From assembly GCA_964017045.1 (NCBI GenBank), contig OZ024798.1, positions 9,445,793 through 9,509,792 of the forward strand: a stretch of 64,000 bases of DNA, read 5' to 3'. The translations under genes were made by a program, and so were the position numbers. Source of the DNA: Omphiscola glabra. Its lineage: Eukaryota > Mollusca > Gastropoda > Lymnaeidae. Below the pieces are notes generated by a model, which ran no database searches, had not been told where the DNA came from, and worked only from the letters and a program-made list of their open reading frames with translations. Positions 11,396 to 21,670 of this stretch are shown here, piece after piece (positions within the stretch are counted from its first letter, which is position 1; each line of letters starts with the position of its first letter).

Positions 11396-12520
11396 GCCAC
11401 CGTGAGGCACTACAACATCAACACAAACCTAGCCAGAATGATATGCAGCTTCTATGATAAGGCCACCAGCGCAGTCTTCTTGAACAATAACATCGGATAA
11501 TGGTTCAAGACCATGGTTGGAGTACGACAAGGTTGCTTGCTCTCCCCCACCCTGTTCAACATCTTCTTAGAGATAATTATGTCAGATGCACTGGAAACGC
11601 ATGTAGGAACAGTCAGCATTGGTGGCAGAACAATCACCAACCTACGCTTTGCGGATGACATAGACGGACTGACTGGAAGCGAAGAAGAGCTAGCCAACCT
11701 AGTAAAGCGTTTCGACAAGACTTCGTCGTCCTTTGGCATGCAAATCAGTGCAGAAAAGACAAAAATGACAACGAATAACACCACTGGCATCGCCACTGAA
11801 ATTAAAGTCGGTGAGGAAAGATTAAAGGCAGTTCGCAGCTTCAAGTACCTCGGAGCAATAGTCTCGGAAGAAGACTCCAAGCCCGAATTGATGGCCAGGA
11901 TTGCCCAGACCATAACAGCACTAAAGAGGCTCAAGAAAATATGGAACTACAAAAATATAGCCCCCATCACCAAAATTAGGCTGATGCGCTCATAAGTCCT
12001 CTCCATTTTCTTGTATGCATGTGAGTACTGGACATTAACAGCAGAACTTGAAAGGAAAATAAAGGCGATGGAGATGAGATGTTTCAGAAGCATTCTTGGC
12101 ATCCGCTATAGAGACCATATCACCAATGAACAAGTGAAAGAAAGGATTCGTCAAGCAACTGGGCAATACGATGACTTTCTGGTGTCTGTAAAAAGCGCAA
12201 ACTTGAGTGGTATGGCCACGTGACAAGGTATCTAGTATCTACATACAATTTATAACACATAACACTTGAAAATTAGTTATCCCCCTCATCAAGCATATTA
12301 ATATATTTTTGAGTTGAGGGAAAATCTTTAAGGGCTTGCCGAAGAAATAATGCAGGGCACAACTAGAGGAGGGAGAAGAAGAGGAAGACAGAGAAAAAGA
12401 TGGGAAGATAACATCAAAGAGTGGACGGGACTAAAGCTAGGCGATGCTATGCGTAGTGCTGAAGACCGAGAGAAATGGAAAAGGATAGTTTTCATTTCAT
12501 CTGTGGCGCCCTAACGGTTA
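11396..12520 (+). pseudogene. RTE reverse transcriptase C-terminal half, broken
   Basis: Visible blocks in order are ARMICSFYDKATSAVFLNNN, a stop where Glu is expected (11498-11500), [16 protein letters not shown] (from about 11519), the catalytic RFADDIDGL (about 11647-11673), FGMQISAEKTKM, FKYLGAIVSEED, then after a stop YACEYWTLTAELERKIKAME, CFRSILGIRYRDHITNEQV and the C-terminal RGRQRKRWEDNIKEWTGLKL. This order is typical of RTE-group ORF2 and its C-terminal domain. Besides the two stops, the reading frame is split by the 101-bp insertion within the C-terminal domain and shifts again near 12185. It is non-functional. Confidence 0.82.
12229..12329 (+). mobile_element. 101-bp short interspersed element, copy 1
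   Basis: This sequence starts tatctagtatctaca and ends gagggaaaatcttta. It interrupts RTE coding sequence and recurs almost unchanged, inverted, at 14619-14719. It is flanked by aagg on both sides (12225-12228 and 12330-12333), which may be a 4-bp target duplication. I see no terminal inverted repeats and no pol III boxes, so the class is unknown. Confidence 0.7.
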
Positions 12521-12550
12521 AAGGACTAAAGGACATGATGATGATGATGA

Positions 12551-13055
12551 ACGAAGAGTCAAAGGATCACAAAACACCAACTTGAACGCAGCTCGATGAA
12601 GAGCAGAAGAATGATCCAGAAATCTTTAAACTTCGAGAGAACGCTATGACCAAAGAAGAAGCTGAGCAATTCCCTGTTTGTTAATTATTACAAGATAACA
12701 TACTTATTAGGAAATAAAAAACTGACGAAGAATGGAGGATAGTTCATCAGATAGTAGTTCCTACACTTTTCCGGAACGAAATCCTGAGCTTAGTCCATGA
12801 TTCCCAACTTACAGGCCATTTGGGAGCGAACAAGACATATCACACAAAATCACGTCACACTTTTTTTGGCCCAAGATCAAGAAAGATGTGGTTGACTACT
12901 GCAGATCATGTCATACTTGTCAGGTGGTAAGGAAACCAAATCAGAAGATACCATCGGCTCCTCTTCAGCCCATTCCAGCTTTTAAAGAACCATTCAGTCG
13001 TGTCATAATAGACTGCTCTGGACCTCAAAATCAGGTCACCAAAACTCGCTGACAA
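12551..13055 (+). pseudogene. Ty3/gypsy integrase zinc-binding region, degenerate
   Basis: Frames read EEWRIVHQIVVPTLFRNEIL, then LVHDSQLTGHLGANKTYH, and after a shift WPKIKKDVVDYCRSCHTCQV-like sequence (12870-12925) with the Cys-x2-Cys of the HHCC zinc finger. HDSQLTGHLG..KT and CRSCHTCQ..K are hallmarks of the integrase N-terminal domain of gypsy polyproteins. Upstream, DPEIFKLRENAMTKEEAEQF resembles the usual linker between RNase H and integrase. The frame ends about 13050 near FSRVIIDCSGPQ-like sequence, just before the catalytic core, so the core itself is missing. Several stops and indels show it is old. Confidence 0.75.
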
Positions 13056-13269
13056 TCATGTGTGCGTCAATGTTATGTAGGCGACTTGTTTGCTTCACGC
13101 TTCCCCCGTGCATGAACTCTAGCAGACAAAAAACTCGAGACCACATTTAAGGTGTAGGTGGCAAACGAATAGTCTCCCTTTAACCTTGTTTACAACAAAA
13201 TAAGTATTGTCCTTGTCATTCAGAATTTTTTAGAAAAATCTGGATAAAACTGGAAAGGAAGACAAAACG

Positions 13270-13510
13270 TAAGACGGTGCTCGATAGATGAGTAGAATAG
13301 ACTATAAAAACGTGTGGAGACAAATGACAGAGAGAGGCAGATCATTTATCATGAGATTCTATCGCATGTGTTATTTGTGCTTCGAGACAGAGCTTTGTTT
13401 ACTGTGTGTGTGTAGATTTCTTTTCATCATTGTACTCTTTGTGCACATTGTGCTTTATTTAACATCGTGCCGATATAAACCAAACAATATATTGTTAATA
13501 AATGCCCCTG
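13270..13510 (+). promoter_or_regulatory. Possible LTR remnant (TATA-like and AATAAA)
   Basis: Downstream of the integrase piece there is a TATA-like actataaaaacg (about 13302) and, 190 bp later, gttaataaatgcc (about 13495). That is the spacing of promoter and polyadenylation signal in a short LTR. No matching second LTR was found, so this is only a suggestion. Confidence 0.25.
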
Positions 13511-13671
13511 AATTCTCGACCCCACACGCCCCCCACACGTGCCCCCCACACGCCCCCCCGAGCATGTGATCATGATGTAAATTGTGAACGAGCCTTAATA
13601 TATACTTGGTATTGTTTTGCTTATCACGATTAAAAGAAGAATAGACCAAGAAATGCACAAGTAGTGAAAAG

Positions 13672-14549
13672 CCTGTTCATTATGTTAGTGGAGCCTCCTG
13701 TCCATTATGTTAGTGGAGCCTCCTGTCCATTATGTTAGTGGAGCCTCCTGTCCATTATGCTAGTGGAGCCTCCTGTCCATTATGCTAGTGGAGCCTCCTG
13801 TCCATTATGCTAGTGGAGCCTCCTGTCCATTATGTTAGTGGAGCCTCCTGTCCATTATGTTAGTGGAGCCTCCTGTCCATTATGTTAGTGGAGCCTCCTG
13901 TCCATTATGCTAGTGGAGCCTCCTGTCCATTATGCTAGTGGAGCCTCCTGTCCATTATGCTAGTGGAGCCTCCTGTCCATTATGTTAGTGGAGCCTCCTG
14001 TCCATTATGTTAGTGGAGCCTCCTGTCCATTATGTTAGTGGAGCCTCCTGTCCATTATGTTAGTGGAGCCTCCTGTCCATTATGTTAGTGGAGCCTCTTG
14101 TCCATTATGCTAGTGGAGCCTCCTGTCCATTATGTTAGTGGAGCCTCCTGTCCATTATGTTAGTGGAGCCTCCTGTCCATTATGCTAGTGGAGCCTCCTG
14201 TCCATTATGCTAGTGGAGCCTCCTGTCCATTATGTTAGTGGAGCCTCCTGTCCATTATGTTAGTGGAGCCTCCTGTCCATTATGTTAGTGGAGCCTCCTG
14301 TCCATTATGTTAGTGGAGCCTCCTGTCCATTATGTTAGTGGAGCCTCCTGTCCATTACGCTAGTGGAGCCTCGTGTCCATTATGCTAGTGGAGCCTCCTG
14401 TCCATTATGTTAGTGGAGCCTCCTGTCCATTATGTTAGTGGAGCCTCCTGTCCATTATGTTAGTGGAGCCTCCTGTCCATTATGTTAGTGGAGCCTCCTG
14501 TCCATTATGCTAGTGGAGCCTCCTGTCCATTATGTTAGTGGAGCCTCCT
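13672..14549. repeat. 25-bp minisatellite, 35 copies
   Basis: The monomer contains ccattatgttagtggagcct. All 35 copies keep the 25-bp period with no indel. One position alternates T/C (atgttag or atgctag) in runs: TTT CCC TTT CCC TTTTT C TT CC TTTTT CC TTTT C T. This shows blockwise duplication of groups of monomers. Confidence 0.95.
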
Positions 14550-14618
14550 AGCAAGTAAGGAAAAGCATGTTCATTATGCTACTTGCTATGTCATTGATAT
14601 TATTTTTATCATGTTTTT

Positions 14619-14719
14619 AAAGATTTTCCCTCAACTCAAAAATATATTAAAATGCTTGATGAGGGGGATAACTAATTTTTAAGTGTTACGTGTTATAAAT
14701 TTTATGTAGATACTAGATA
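14619..14719 (-). mobile_element. 101-bp short interspersed element, copy 2 (inverted)
   Basis: The reverse complement of this stretch matches 12229-12329 over its whole length with only a handful of substitutions. It sits just right of the 25-bp minisatellite. Confidence 0.7.
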
Positions 14720-14879
14720 CCTTGCTTCTTAATCTTTTATGATTTAAAAAAAATGTGCTTCATTTGCGTGAACATGCCTTGCTGAAATAATCCTTCTGTT
14801 CTTATAAATTGATTTTTATTAATACTAATTCATAGTTAATGATTCATGCAGATTTATATTAAAGATATATGAGTTAGGG

Positions 14880-14936
14880 TCATTAGCCCCCCAAAGGCCA
14901 AAGGCTCATCACCCACAGATTGAGAACCCCTGCATC
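14880..14936 (-). mobile_element. Possible hAT-type terminus
   Basis: The sequence cacccacagattgagaaccc followed by ctg reads, inverted, as CAGGGGTTCTCAATCTGTGG, a start seen in hAT-type elements. The other end and the target duplication were not found. Confidence 0.3.
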
Positions 14937-15362
14937 ATAAAAAAGAAGAACCACTGGAGCTTTGTCATAATCATTATCATTTTTTAAAAAAAAAACGTAC
15001 CTTGTCCTGGGACAACTATTTATGAACGAAGAAAATAGGGCACCTATTATATAGTTAAAGCAACCTTCTGCTATTTGCCCCCAGGCAGAATTTAAAATTG
15101 TAAACCCACTACTTGTTTAGAAAGATATATCAGACACCTAGACACAATTAAAGTAATAAAATAAATACAACATATTTATTTTAATCTAGATACATCCAAT
15201 TGGGCAACTTTTATAAGGTATCTTTAAGGACAGAAGAGTTCTCCTATATTTACCGTAAAAAACAAAAGATTCACTAAAATGTAATGTTTTTGATTTCGTA
15301 AAATTTGTCAAATTGTTGTTTTATTCAAACAAAAAGATGTTATTTTACTTTTAAAAATAATT
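14937..15362. other. Unassigned AT-rich DNA
   Basis: No gene, tandem array or recognisable transposon. It is AT-rich with frequent A and T runs. Confidence 0.5.
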
Positions 15363-15478
15363 TTAATGAAGTTCCATGAGGTAAAAATGAATTTAAAATT
15401 TTATTTTTCTAGAAACATTATGTTTTGAATTTGGGACCGCCGTTCTGAGGAGTGCCTTAATGTTAATCCACTTGAACG
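15363..15478 (-). repeat. Right arm of a long-range inverted repeat
   Basis: Reverse-complement partner of 8030-8145, with gaagttccatgagg and gggaccgccgttctgaggag as the best-kept blocks. The following phrase aatccactt..aacgtttgttaa also recurs near 29400 in direct orientation. Confidence 0.7.
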
Positions 15479-16006
15479 TTTGTTAACGAAAAACAACATT
15501 TCTTAGGCATATTAAACAGTATATATCAAAACGATATCAAGTTTTAAATTAAAGTTTGTAATTAAATAAGCATAATATTTAAAATAAAATATACATAATA
15601 CATTTAAAGTTATTATGTGTAAATTGTCTGCCAAAATTGTTACGAAGTTACATTTCAATAACAAAAAGAACTTAAAATAATATGACTCTGAAAATTCTGA
15701 AATACAACAGCAAAAACTTAAATAATTATTTCCCTTGATGTCGAAAAAATACATTTATTTAATATTTACTCTCACTTCCAAAACGTTTGTGCACGTTACT
15801 ATTTAAAGGACTAACATTTTTGTTTTGTTTCATATGCACTCATTTCAGTTGTTTTACTAACCCGAAAAAATAGACATACATTTGAACATTTTAAATAAGT
15901 TAATAGGTAGTGTTGTAAGAAAACATAAATGTATTTCTTATCAAGGAACTTGGTTTCTATATAATTTCATGTATTCCTAGTAAAACCTAAGCTCAAAAAT
16001 AGAAAA

Positions 16007-16252
16007 ACAACATTATAATAGACAAACATCATTATAATAGATTAACATCATTATAATAGACAAACATCATTATAATAGACAAACATCATTATAATAGACA
16101 AATATCATTAAAATAGACAACCATCATTAAAATAGACAAACATGTTTATAATAGACTAACATCATTATAATAGACAAACATCATTATAATAGACAAACAT
16201 CATTATAATAGACAAACATCATTAAAATACACAAACATCATTATAATAGACT
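16007..16252. repeat. 19-bp minisatellite, about 13 copies
   Basis: The monomer is aaacatcattataatagac with few substitutions (aaaatag, gactaac). The sister modules at 35.76 and 54.18 kb have no expansion at this place. Confidence 0.9.
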
Positions 16253-16718
16253 AGCAATATCGGAATAGTCAAACAACTTTCAAATAGAAAATAAACATTA
16301 ACATTAGCAAGGACCATCCGAATATACAAGCAACAATAGACAATTGTTTTAAAATTAAAGACCAAACTATGACATTGAACAGAAATCAATAATGGGCGTG
16401 GCTTCTGAAATAAAAGAGAGACAAGTTCAACCAAAAGAGAAGACTTGTATATCATACGTGAAGACAAATCTACAAAAATATCATTTCACATTTTTATATC
16501 CAGAGTGGATTAAATGGAAAAGATAGAATAGAAAGTGGAGACATTTACACACAATGATAGCTGCAGAAGAAAACATGGTAAGGACTTGTATGGTTGCTAT
16601 GACAGATGGAGCTCTTTGACTGGTTTGACGAGTCCTTACTGTGGCGGATAATGCGTTGTCTAGAGATCAGGTACCATCCGTACTACCACGAAAACAAGTT
16701 GATAGTCAAGAACTCAGT

Positions 16719-16901
16719 TGCTTTCTCCTAGCCCCCAACAAGGCAGATGTGTAGTAAACTAGTGTCAACACTTTCTCCTAGTCCCTACAAGACAGATGTG
16801 TAGTAAACTAGTGTCAACAATTTCTCCTAGTCCCTACAAGACTGATGTGTTGTAAACTAGTGTCAACAATTTACCTGGTCTCTACAAGTCTGATGTGTAG
16901 T
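16719..16901. repeat. 49-bp minisatellite, about 3.5 copies
   Basis: The monomer contains tttctcctagtccctacaag and gatgtgtagtaaactag. The same family, 7-8 copies long, lies at 54731-55105 in the paralogous module. Confidence 0.85.
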
Positions 16902-17125
16902 GCCACCCGGCACACATCCACACGGGGCAGACGTAAGTTTTCCCCAACGACAGACCGTGCGGCGGCACGCCTGGAACCTCCCCCCTGGTCTGGTAGACAT
17001 CCGGTCGATTGAAAACAAGTTTTCTTTCTTCTAGTCCGCCACGCCACGATGAGGCAAATCCCGTGATGGCGCCTCAAAGTTTCCTCGGAGACGCTGCCCC
17101 GGTCTCAGCACGGGGATCATCCGAA
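16895..17125. other. GC-rich island of unknown nature
   Basis: This is a GC-rich stretch in AT-rich DNA (gtgcggcggcacgcctggaa, ggagacgctgccccggtctc). A 68-codon frame on the minus strand has no family resemblance I recognise. Base composition and a sharp left boundary at the last 49-bp monomer suggest an inserted element, possibly a SINE, but I see no clear pol III boxes or poly(A). Confidence 0.4.
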
Positions 17126-17139
17126 GATAAATGTTTGTG

Positions 17140-17350
17140 TTTTTCTTGAAATGAGCTATATACAAATGCAATCATAGCAGGATGTGTCGCTGTTGCTTTG
17201 TCGTTTTTTAACGTTTAAATTAGTTTTTTTTTTTATTGCTGCACACAAAAGAATTTTTTTATCTGTGCACGGTGTAAGATGTCTTTGCTCATTACATAAG
17301 AAAATTGTGTTGAGAGTTTTTTTACTTGTCATCATAACGTTGTGAAATGT
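17140..17350. repeat. Low-copy module C, copy 1 (single-copy form)
   Basis: It matches 49755-50040: gtgcacggtg.a.taagat, tttgct...ctcat.agaa, attg.g.tg.g.gtt and cttg.catc.taacgt.gt in the same order. The 50-bp unit repeated seven times at 50 kb occurs once here. Confidence 0.6.
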
Positions 17351-17809
17351 ATCATTGTTGAATAATTATTTCTAGAAACAGATACACACATTTTATGCTA
17401 AAATAAACACAGTTGTAGTAAATGAAATGTAAAATTGGACAAACTATATATATAACATGAACCACATCCTTTAAACCGTATTTCAAATATCTTTAGTTAC
17501 AACATGCCTTGTACACAATTTTAAGTAAAGAAAACACAAATAATGGAAAGTGGCTGCTCATGTTAAATAAAAAAATAAAATAATTCATTCATCTTCAAAT
17601 CGACATAACGCTTGTTATATTCTTGAATCAAATGACACACAGATTAAAAGATTCCAAAAATACATATGTAAACACATCACATAACAGACATATTAAAACC
17701 TACCAATAATACAAATGTAAACACAGCACCTAACATAATTCTTCTCTTTGTTGTACACTTTATGGCCAAATGAAAAGAATAAACCTACATAAATAGCTAT
17801 TTTGAATCA

Positions 17810-17966
17810 CTGTAAGCTGCATGTTGTTAACTGTAAGCAGCATGTTGTTAACTGTACGCCGCATGTTTTTAACTGTAAGCCGCATGTTGTTTATTGTAAG
17901 CCGCATGTTGTTAACTGTAAGCCGCATGTTGCTAACTGTAAACCACATGTTGTTAACTGTATACCA
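17810..17966. repeat. 21-bp minisatellite, 7 copies
   Basis: Units of ctgtaagccgcatgttgtta plus one base start at 17810 and keep a 21-bp period through 17956, followed by a decayed copy. Confidence 0.9.
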
Positions 17967-18404
17967 TAATGCTTCTTTACACGTAATTAAAGTTCTTTAA
18001 CAATTGAATCAAAATCCCAGTAAAAATAATGTTTTCCAAATTGTGTACAGAGAAGTCCACTTGTGAAATGAAACATGACGTCACACACAACTTCTTTCTT
18101 TTCAATGTAATCCACCCAGCAAACAAAGGAAATAAGTCAGATATATGTGTTCCCCATGACTTTTTAGAGGCCCATGAAATGAGTTGTTATTTTAGAAAAT
18201 ATATTTCATTTTAAGGATTGGGAGAGGGAAGTGAAGTTGATTTGATATTTAAAGTAGTTATAATGGCGTCATTTAAATTGCACATCGTCATCTGAGACAT
18301 CAACAAACAACACAATTTACAGAATGTGTTGAATGATGAGTGGAACAAAATTTTGAGTGATACAAATAGCTAAGTGAATTAAAATGTTCTGTCAAGCAAA
18401 AAGG

Positions 18405-18490
18405 GAGTGAATCAAAGAGGTGAATAAACAAAAAGGTGAGTGACACAAGAAGGTGAATGAAACAGAAAGGTGAGTGAAACAAAAAGAAGA
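18405..18490. repeat. Degenerate 17-18-bp tandem repeat
   Basis: Variants of ggtgagtgaaacaaaaa recur about five times with substitutions and length changes. Confidence 0.65.
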
Positions 18491-18791
18491 ATGGAAACAA
18501 CTTACATAATAAATTATCCTGAAATTGAAATCATTAAATGGAGAATTTTATCTGACTGTCTTATTGAATGTACATCGGGGAATAAATATGATTCTTCAAT
18601 GTACTACACACAAACGGATAAAAAAGTCAAATAATAAAGACATTTATTTGTAATTGTACGGCACACTAGTTAAATTATATGCATTGAAATGTTTGTGTAA
18701 ATATGTTTAAATTTCATTTATTTATGACACATATTTGCGTTTATTTGTTCACACTGTTTATTATGTTTATAATTACCAAACACGTCTAATT

Positions 18792-18935
18792 CTAATTACA
18801 AGGCTTCGTATTCTATATTTTGAGAACCAGCGATCAATGTATTGGTGTTTCTGGCTGTGTTGACTAATTACAAGGCTTCGTATTCTATATTTTGAGGACC
18901 AACGATCAATGTATTGATGTTTCTGGCTCTGTTTT
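18792..18935. repeat. 2 x 72 bp tandem duplication
   Basis: Two copies starting ctaattacaaggcttcgtat at 18792 and 18864 run to gtttctggctgtg or gtttctggctctg and differ at only a few positions. Confidence 0.9.
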
Positions 18936-19256
18936 TGTATTATGTTTTAGAAAAAGATAGAAGCATTTTTATTTCAAGGGACATAACTTAATACGTTTTT
19001 GTAAATAATATTATGGTTAAACTGAATATTTGATGAGATGAAATTAAAAAAGTTTTTGTAACAAATTTGTTATCTTATTAAAAGGCAACACAATTTTTCT
19101 ATTCTAGTTAAAAGTCATAAATGTAATGTAATTTTTTTTTGTTTATGTATTTTAATTAAAACTAAAAAAAAGTTTAAAAAAATTAAGTCTATATATTTTT
19201 CAGTACGCTTCTTCAATTGGGTATGATCGACCCTCCAGTCATCCAATCATTCAACT

Positions 19257-20250
19257 AAAATCAAAGCAATGAGAATTAAATATATAGGTCAGGCTATAAA
19301 AGACCATAAAGAATACGCACTAAATCACTACTATTTAGGGATTAGATTGACACGTCTCACACCCATCAACAACAACACACCACACTACCTGGGGGCAAGG
19401 CTCCCCCCTTTCTTCCAAGCATGCACACGAGCCATCCAAGAGAACGAAGCACTGGTACATAAAACAAACAAAGAAATTTACAGCCACTTGAGAGATAAAA
19501 AGAAAACACCTCATTCGGAGAGGATCAAGTGGTTGAAACGTTTTAACACTACACAGATAGGAGACACTTTTAATAATCTACACATAAAAGAAATAGAACC
19601 TAGAGCTAGGGAAATAACTTTCCGTCTCCTATACAACATGACACCAACATCCGAAAGACTTGAACATCATAGGATTCAAAGACCAAGATGTCCACTCTGC
19701 GGATACACGTTAGTAGAAACAGAACAACATTTGTTTATAGATTGTAAAATAATACAAACAGCTAAAGCCACACTAACACTACTCCTAAAAGCAGGAACAA
19801 CCCACCCAGTAATCATAGATAAATCGATTACACTAAACACTATCCCTAAATCTATTAATAAGGCCCAACATGCAATCAGCCTCCGACTGTTGGCTGAATA
19901 CAGACAACACATTTGGCAGTGCAGACAAAACGCCAATTTTCACAATTATGTGTACACAGAAACATTGCTAGAAACATTATTTAGAGCAAAAATACAAACC
20001 CTAATAGATCAAACCTAAAAAATCAAATCCTACTAAATTAAGACTTAATTAAATTAACCTTAAACTTAAACTTTTAACTAAAAGATATTAAATAGTACTA
20101 TGCTATAATCCCTTACGATACCCTCACCCTATCACCCCCTTCCTCCACCACCCCCCTCCCATCTCCTGCTCCCCATCCCCTGACACATGTGTTTTTAATA
20201 TAAACTTGTAAATAAATTTTATACTTTGTAAATAAAACGGCGCCACAGAC
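19257..20250 (+). mobile_element. Second Tx1-like LINE lineage, 3' fragment
   Basis: A 5'-truncated insertion comprising the C-terminal third of ORF2 (19269-20018) and a C-rich 3' UTR (caccacccccctcccatctc). The UTR ends near tttgtaaataaaacggcg, where AATAAA could be the polyadenylation signal. It is clearly related to, but diverged from, the family at 1870-6480. It lies on the + strand; poly(A) is not adjacent, so the 3' boundary is uncertain. Confidence 0.75.
19269..20018 (+). pseudogene. LINE ORF2 C-terminal domain, intact frame, 5'-truncated
   Basis: 249 codons without a stop. Landmarks shared with the other Tx1-like family are KYIGQAI, NHYYLGIRL, NTPHYLG, ALVHKTNKEIYSHL, LLYNMTPTSER, the zinc knuckle CPLCGYTLVETEQHLFIDC (C-x2-C-x9-H-x4-C) and the terminal HIWQCR...LLETLFRAKIQTL. 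The lack of stops in a copy that cannot move suggests a fairly recent insertion. It cannot be active alone because endonuclease and RT are absent. The ATG at 19269 is internal to the domain and is not a natural start. Confidence 0.8.
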
Positions 20251-20630
20251 TCTAGACAGTGTCTACGCTCAAAATATCATCTTTCTCTTACAGAAAAGAA
20301 ACGACTAACTAGGACACGGAAAAGTCAAAAGGGAGGAAGCCATCATCGTGTTCATTTTTCATATCATCCTTTCTGTTTTTATCTTGCTCGCCATTTCACA
20401 CCATGCCACTTATCGTCCCAATCATTTCCACATTTCATTCCATGGGGCTTCACACATTCCACTATGATAAATAACATTAAATAGTCGTTTGTCCTAACTT
20501 CGTCATTGTCCGCATCACCAAAGTTTTTTCAAAAAAAAAAAAAAATTCTCTTCTTTCCATTTTCAATATTTCATATGTTAAAAAAAAAAAAAAAAAAAAA
20601 TTGTGTTAAATGTAAAGGTAAAATAAAAGT
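20251..20630. other. Spacer with A-rich runs
   Basis: No gene recognised. Two A runs (about 20531-20546 and 20580-20600) may mark 3' ends of retroposed sequences, but no element body was identified. Confidence 0.4.
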
Positions 20631-20722
20631 AAAATTAAACGCTACGTCAAGCAGAAGGGCGGCTGCGGAAGTCAATGAGAGAATTTCGAGGTTTCCGCCG
20701 CCACCCCCTTTTGTTTTTAAAA
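20631..20722 (+). repeat. Dispersed GC-richer element, copy 2
   Basis: Partner of 6690-6785. It shares ttaaacgctacgtcaa, gcggaagtcaatgagaga and atttcgaggtttccgccgcc and then enters a purine-rich A/G run (aaagagaaagaaaaaaaaga type) to about 20765. Confidence 0.7.
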
Positions 20723-20765
20723 GAGAAAGAAAAAAAAGAAGAAAAAAAAAAAAAACCAAAAAAAA

Positions 20766-21086
20766 CCAATCATTCTGGAAGCCCGCATTTCAATCAAACA
20801 ACCCCTTGGGGCCAAATTGAGCTGAAAACCCCCACATCCACCCATCCCCCGTTCACAATCTCAACTCCTCATGATAATCACATCATCACCCAAACACACC
20901 CGCCCTTGACTGACCCTTATCCTGTATCTCAACATTGACAAATTTTCAGATGCCTAATTTAAATTTAACTTTATCCAAGAACACTGTAAGTTCCCCCGTT
21001 GATGAATCCAATGTCACAGACATTCATAGTTGCACAAGGATGAAGTTTCCTTAGTATCAAAATGCTAACATTAAATGCAATTATTT
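20766..21086. other. Unassigned C-rich spacer
   Basis: Contains C-rich phrases (aaacccccacatccaccc) and no gene or array that I recognise. Confidence 0.4.
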
Positions 21087-21240
21087 AAATGTATACAAAG
21101 TCTCATGAATAAACCCTTCCATACAAAGAGAACATAGTATAATAAAATAAGAGAAACTGTCATGAATAAACGCTTCCATAAAGTGAACATTATATATCAT
21201 AATAAGACATACTCACTGGAATAAACAATTCCATATAAAG
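21087..21240. repeat. Degenerate tandem repeat, about 3 copies of 55-65 bp
   Basis: Phrases of the type atgaataaa.c.ttccata and aagtgaacatta.atat recur three times with substitutions and indels. Confidence 0.55.
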
Positions 21241-21300
21241 TTGTTAGGGCAGTCTGAGAAATTAACTTGAAAGAATTGCCCCGCCTTCAAGACTCATTTA

Positions 21301-21594
21301 CTAGACTGTGTCAGCTGTGTACCCCTGATAGCTATCTCCTTGGTAGTCTGCGTCAGCTGTGTATCCTTGATAGCTATCTCCTTGGTAGACTGTGTCAGCT
21401 GTGTACCTCTGATAGCTATTCCCTTGGTAGACTGTGTCGGCTGTGTACCTCTGATAGCTATTCCCTTGGTAGACTGTGTCGGCTGTGTACCTCTGATAGC
21501 TATTCCCTTGGTAGACTGTGTCGGCTGTGTACCTCTGATAGCTATCTCCTTGGTAGACTGTGTCAGCTGTGTACCCCTGATAGCCATCTTTTTG
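21301..21594. repeat. 42-bp minisatellite, 7 copies
   Basis: The monomer contains tagactgtgtcagctgtgta and ctgatagctatctccttgg. Seven copies keep a 42-bp period, so open frames in both directions are incidental. Variants gtcagc/gtcggc and atctcc/attccc are arranged in blocks. Confidence 0.93.
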
Positions 21595-21670
21595 ATAGTG
21601 AAATTCTTACACGATGTCGAACACTTTGTTTAGTAAAAAAACAAAAGTATTTTGTGGGTGGAAGAAGGAT

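Larger units (their letters stand above)
11393..12550 (+). mobile_element. RTE-type LINE 3' fragment with (GAT)n tail
   Basis: This is a 5'-truncated RTE-like LINE different from the one at 22.3 kb. It starts inside the RT palm and ends with the short microsatellite tail gatgatgatgatga at about 12535-12550, as RTE elements do in place of poly(A). A 101-bp unrelated sequence is inserted at 12229-12329. The whole fragment interrupts the gypsy relic. Confidence 0.8.
15845..16910. repeat. Low-copy module B, copy 1
   Basis: Paralogous with 35665-36182 (plus 39171-39190) and 54020-55105. Shared order: gttttactaaccc, gttaata.g.a.tgttg, tttcttatcaaggaact, caagcaacaatagac, a gtggc block, a tggattaaatggaaaagatag-like block, cacacaatgatag.tgcaga, then the 49-bp repeat. 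In this copy a 19-bp unit near the middle has expanded, while the 36-bp unit that is amplified at 36 kb is present once (about 16522-16558). Confidence 0.8.
17351..19256. other. AT-rich DNA with small tandem repeats
   Basis: No coding sequence recognised. It contains the 21-bp, 17-18-bp and 72-bp tandem repeats listed separately. The rest is AT-rich spacer. Confidence 0.5.
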
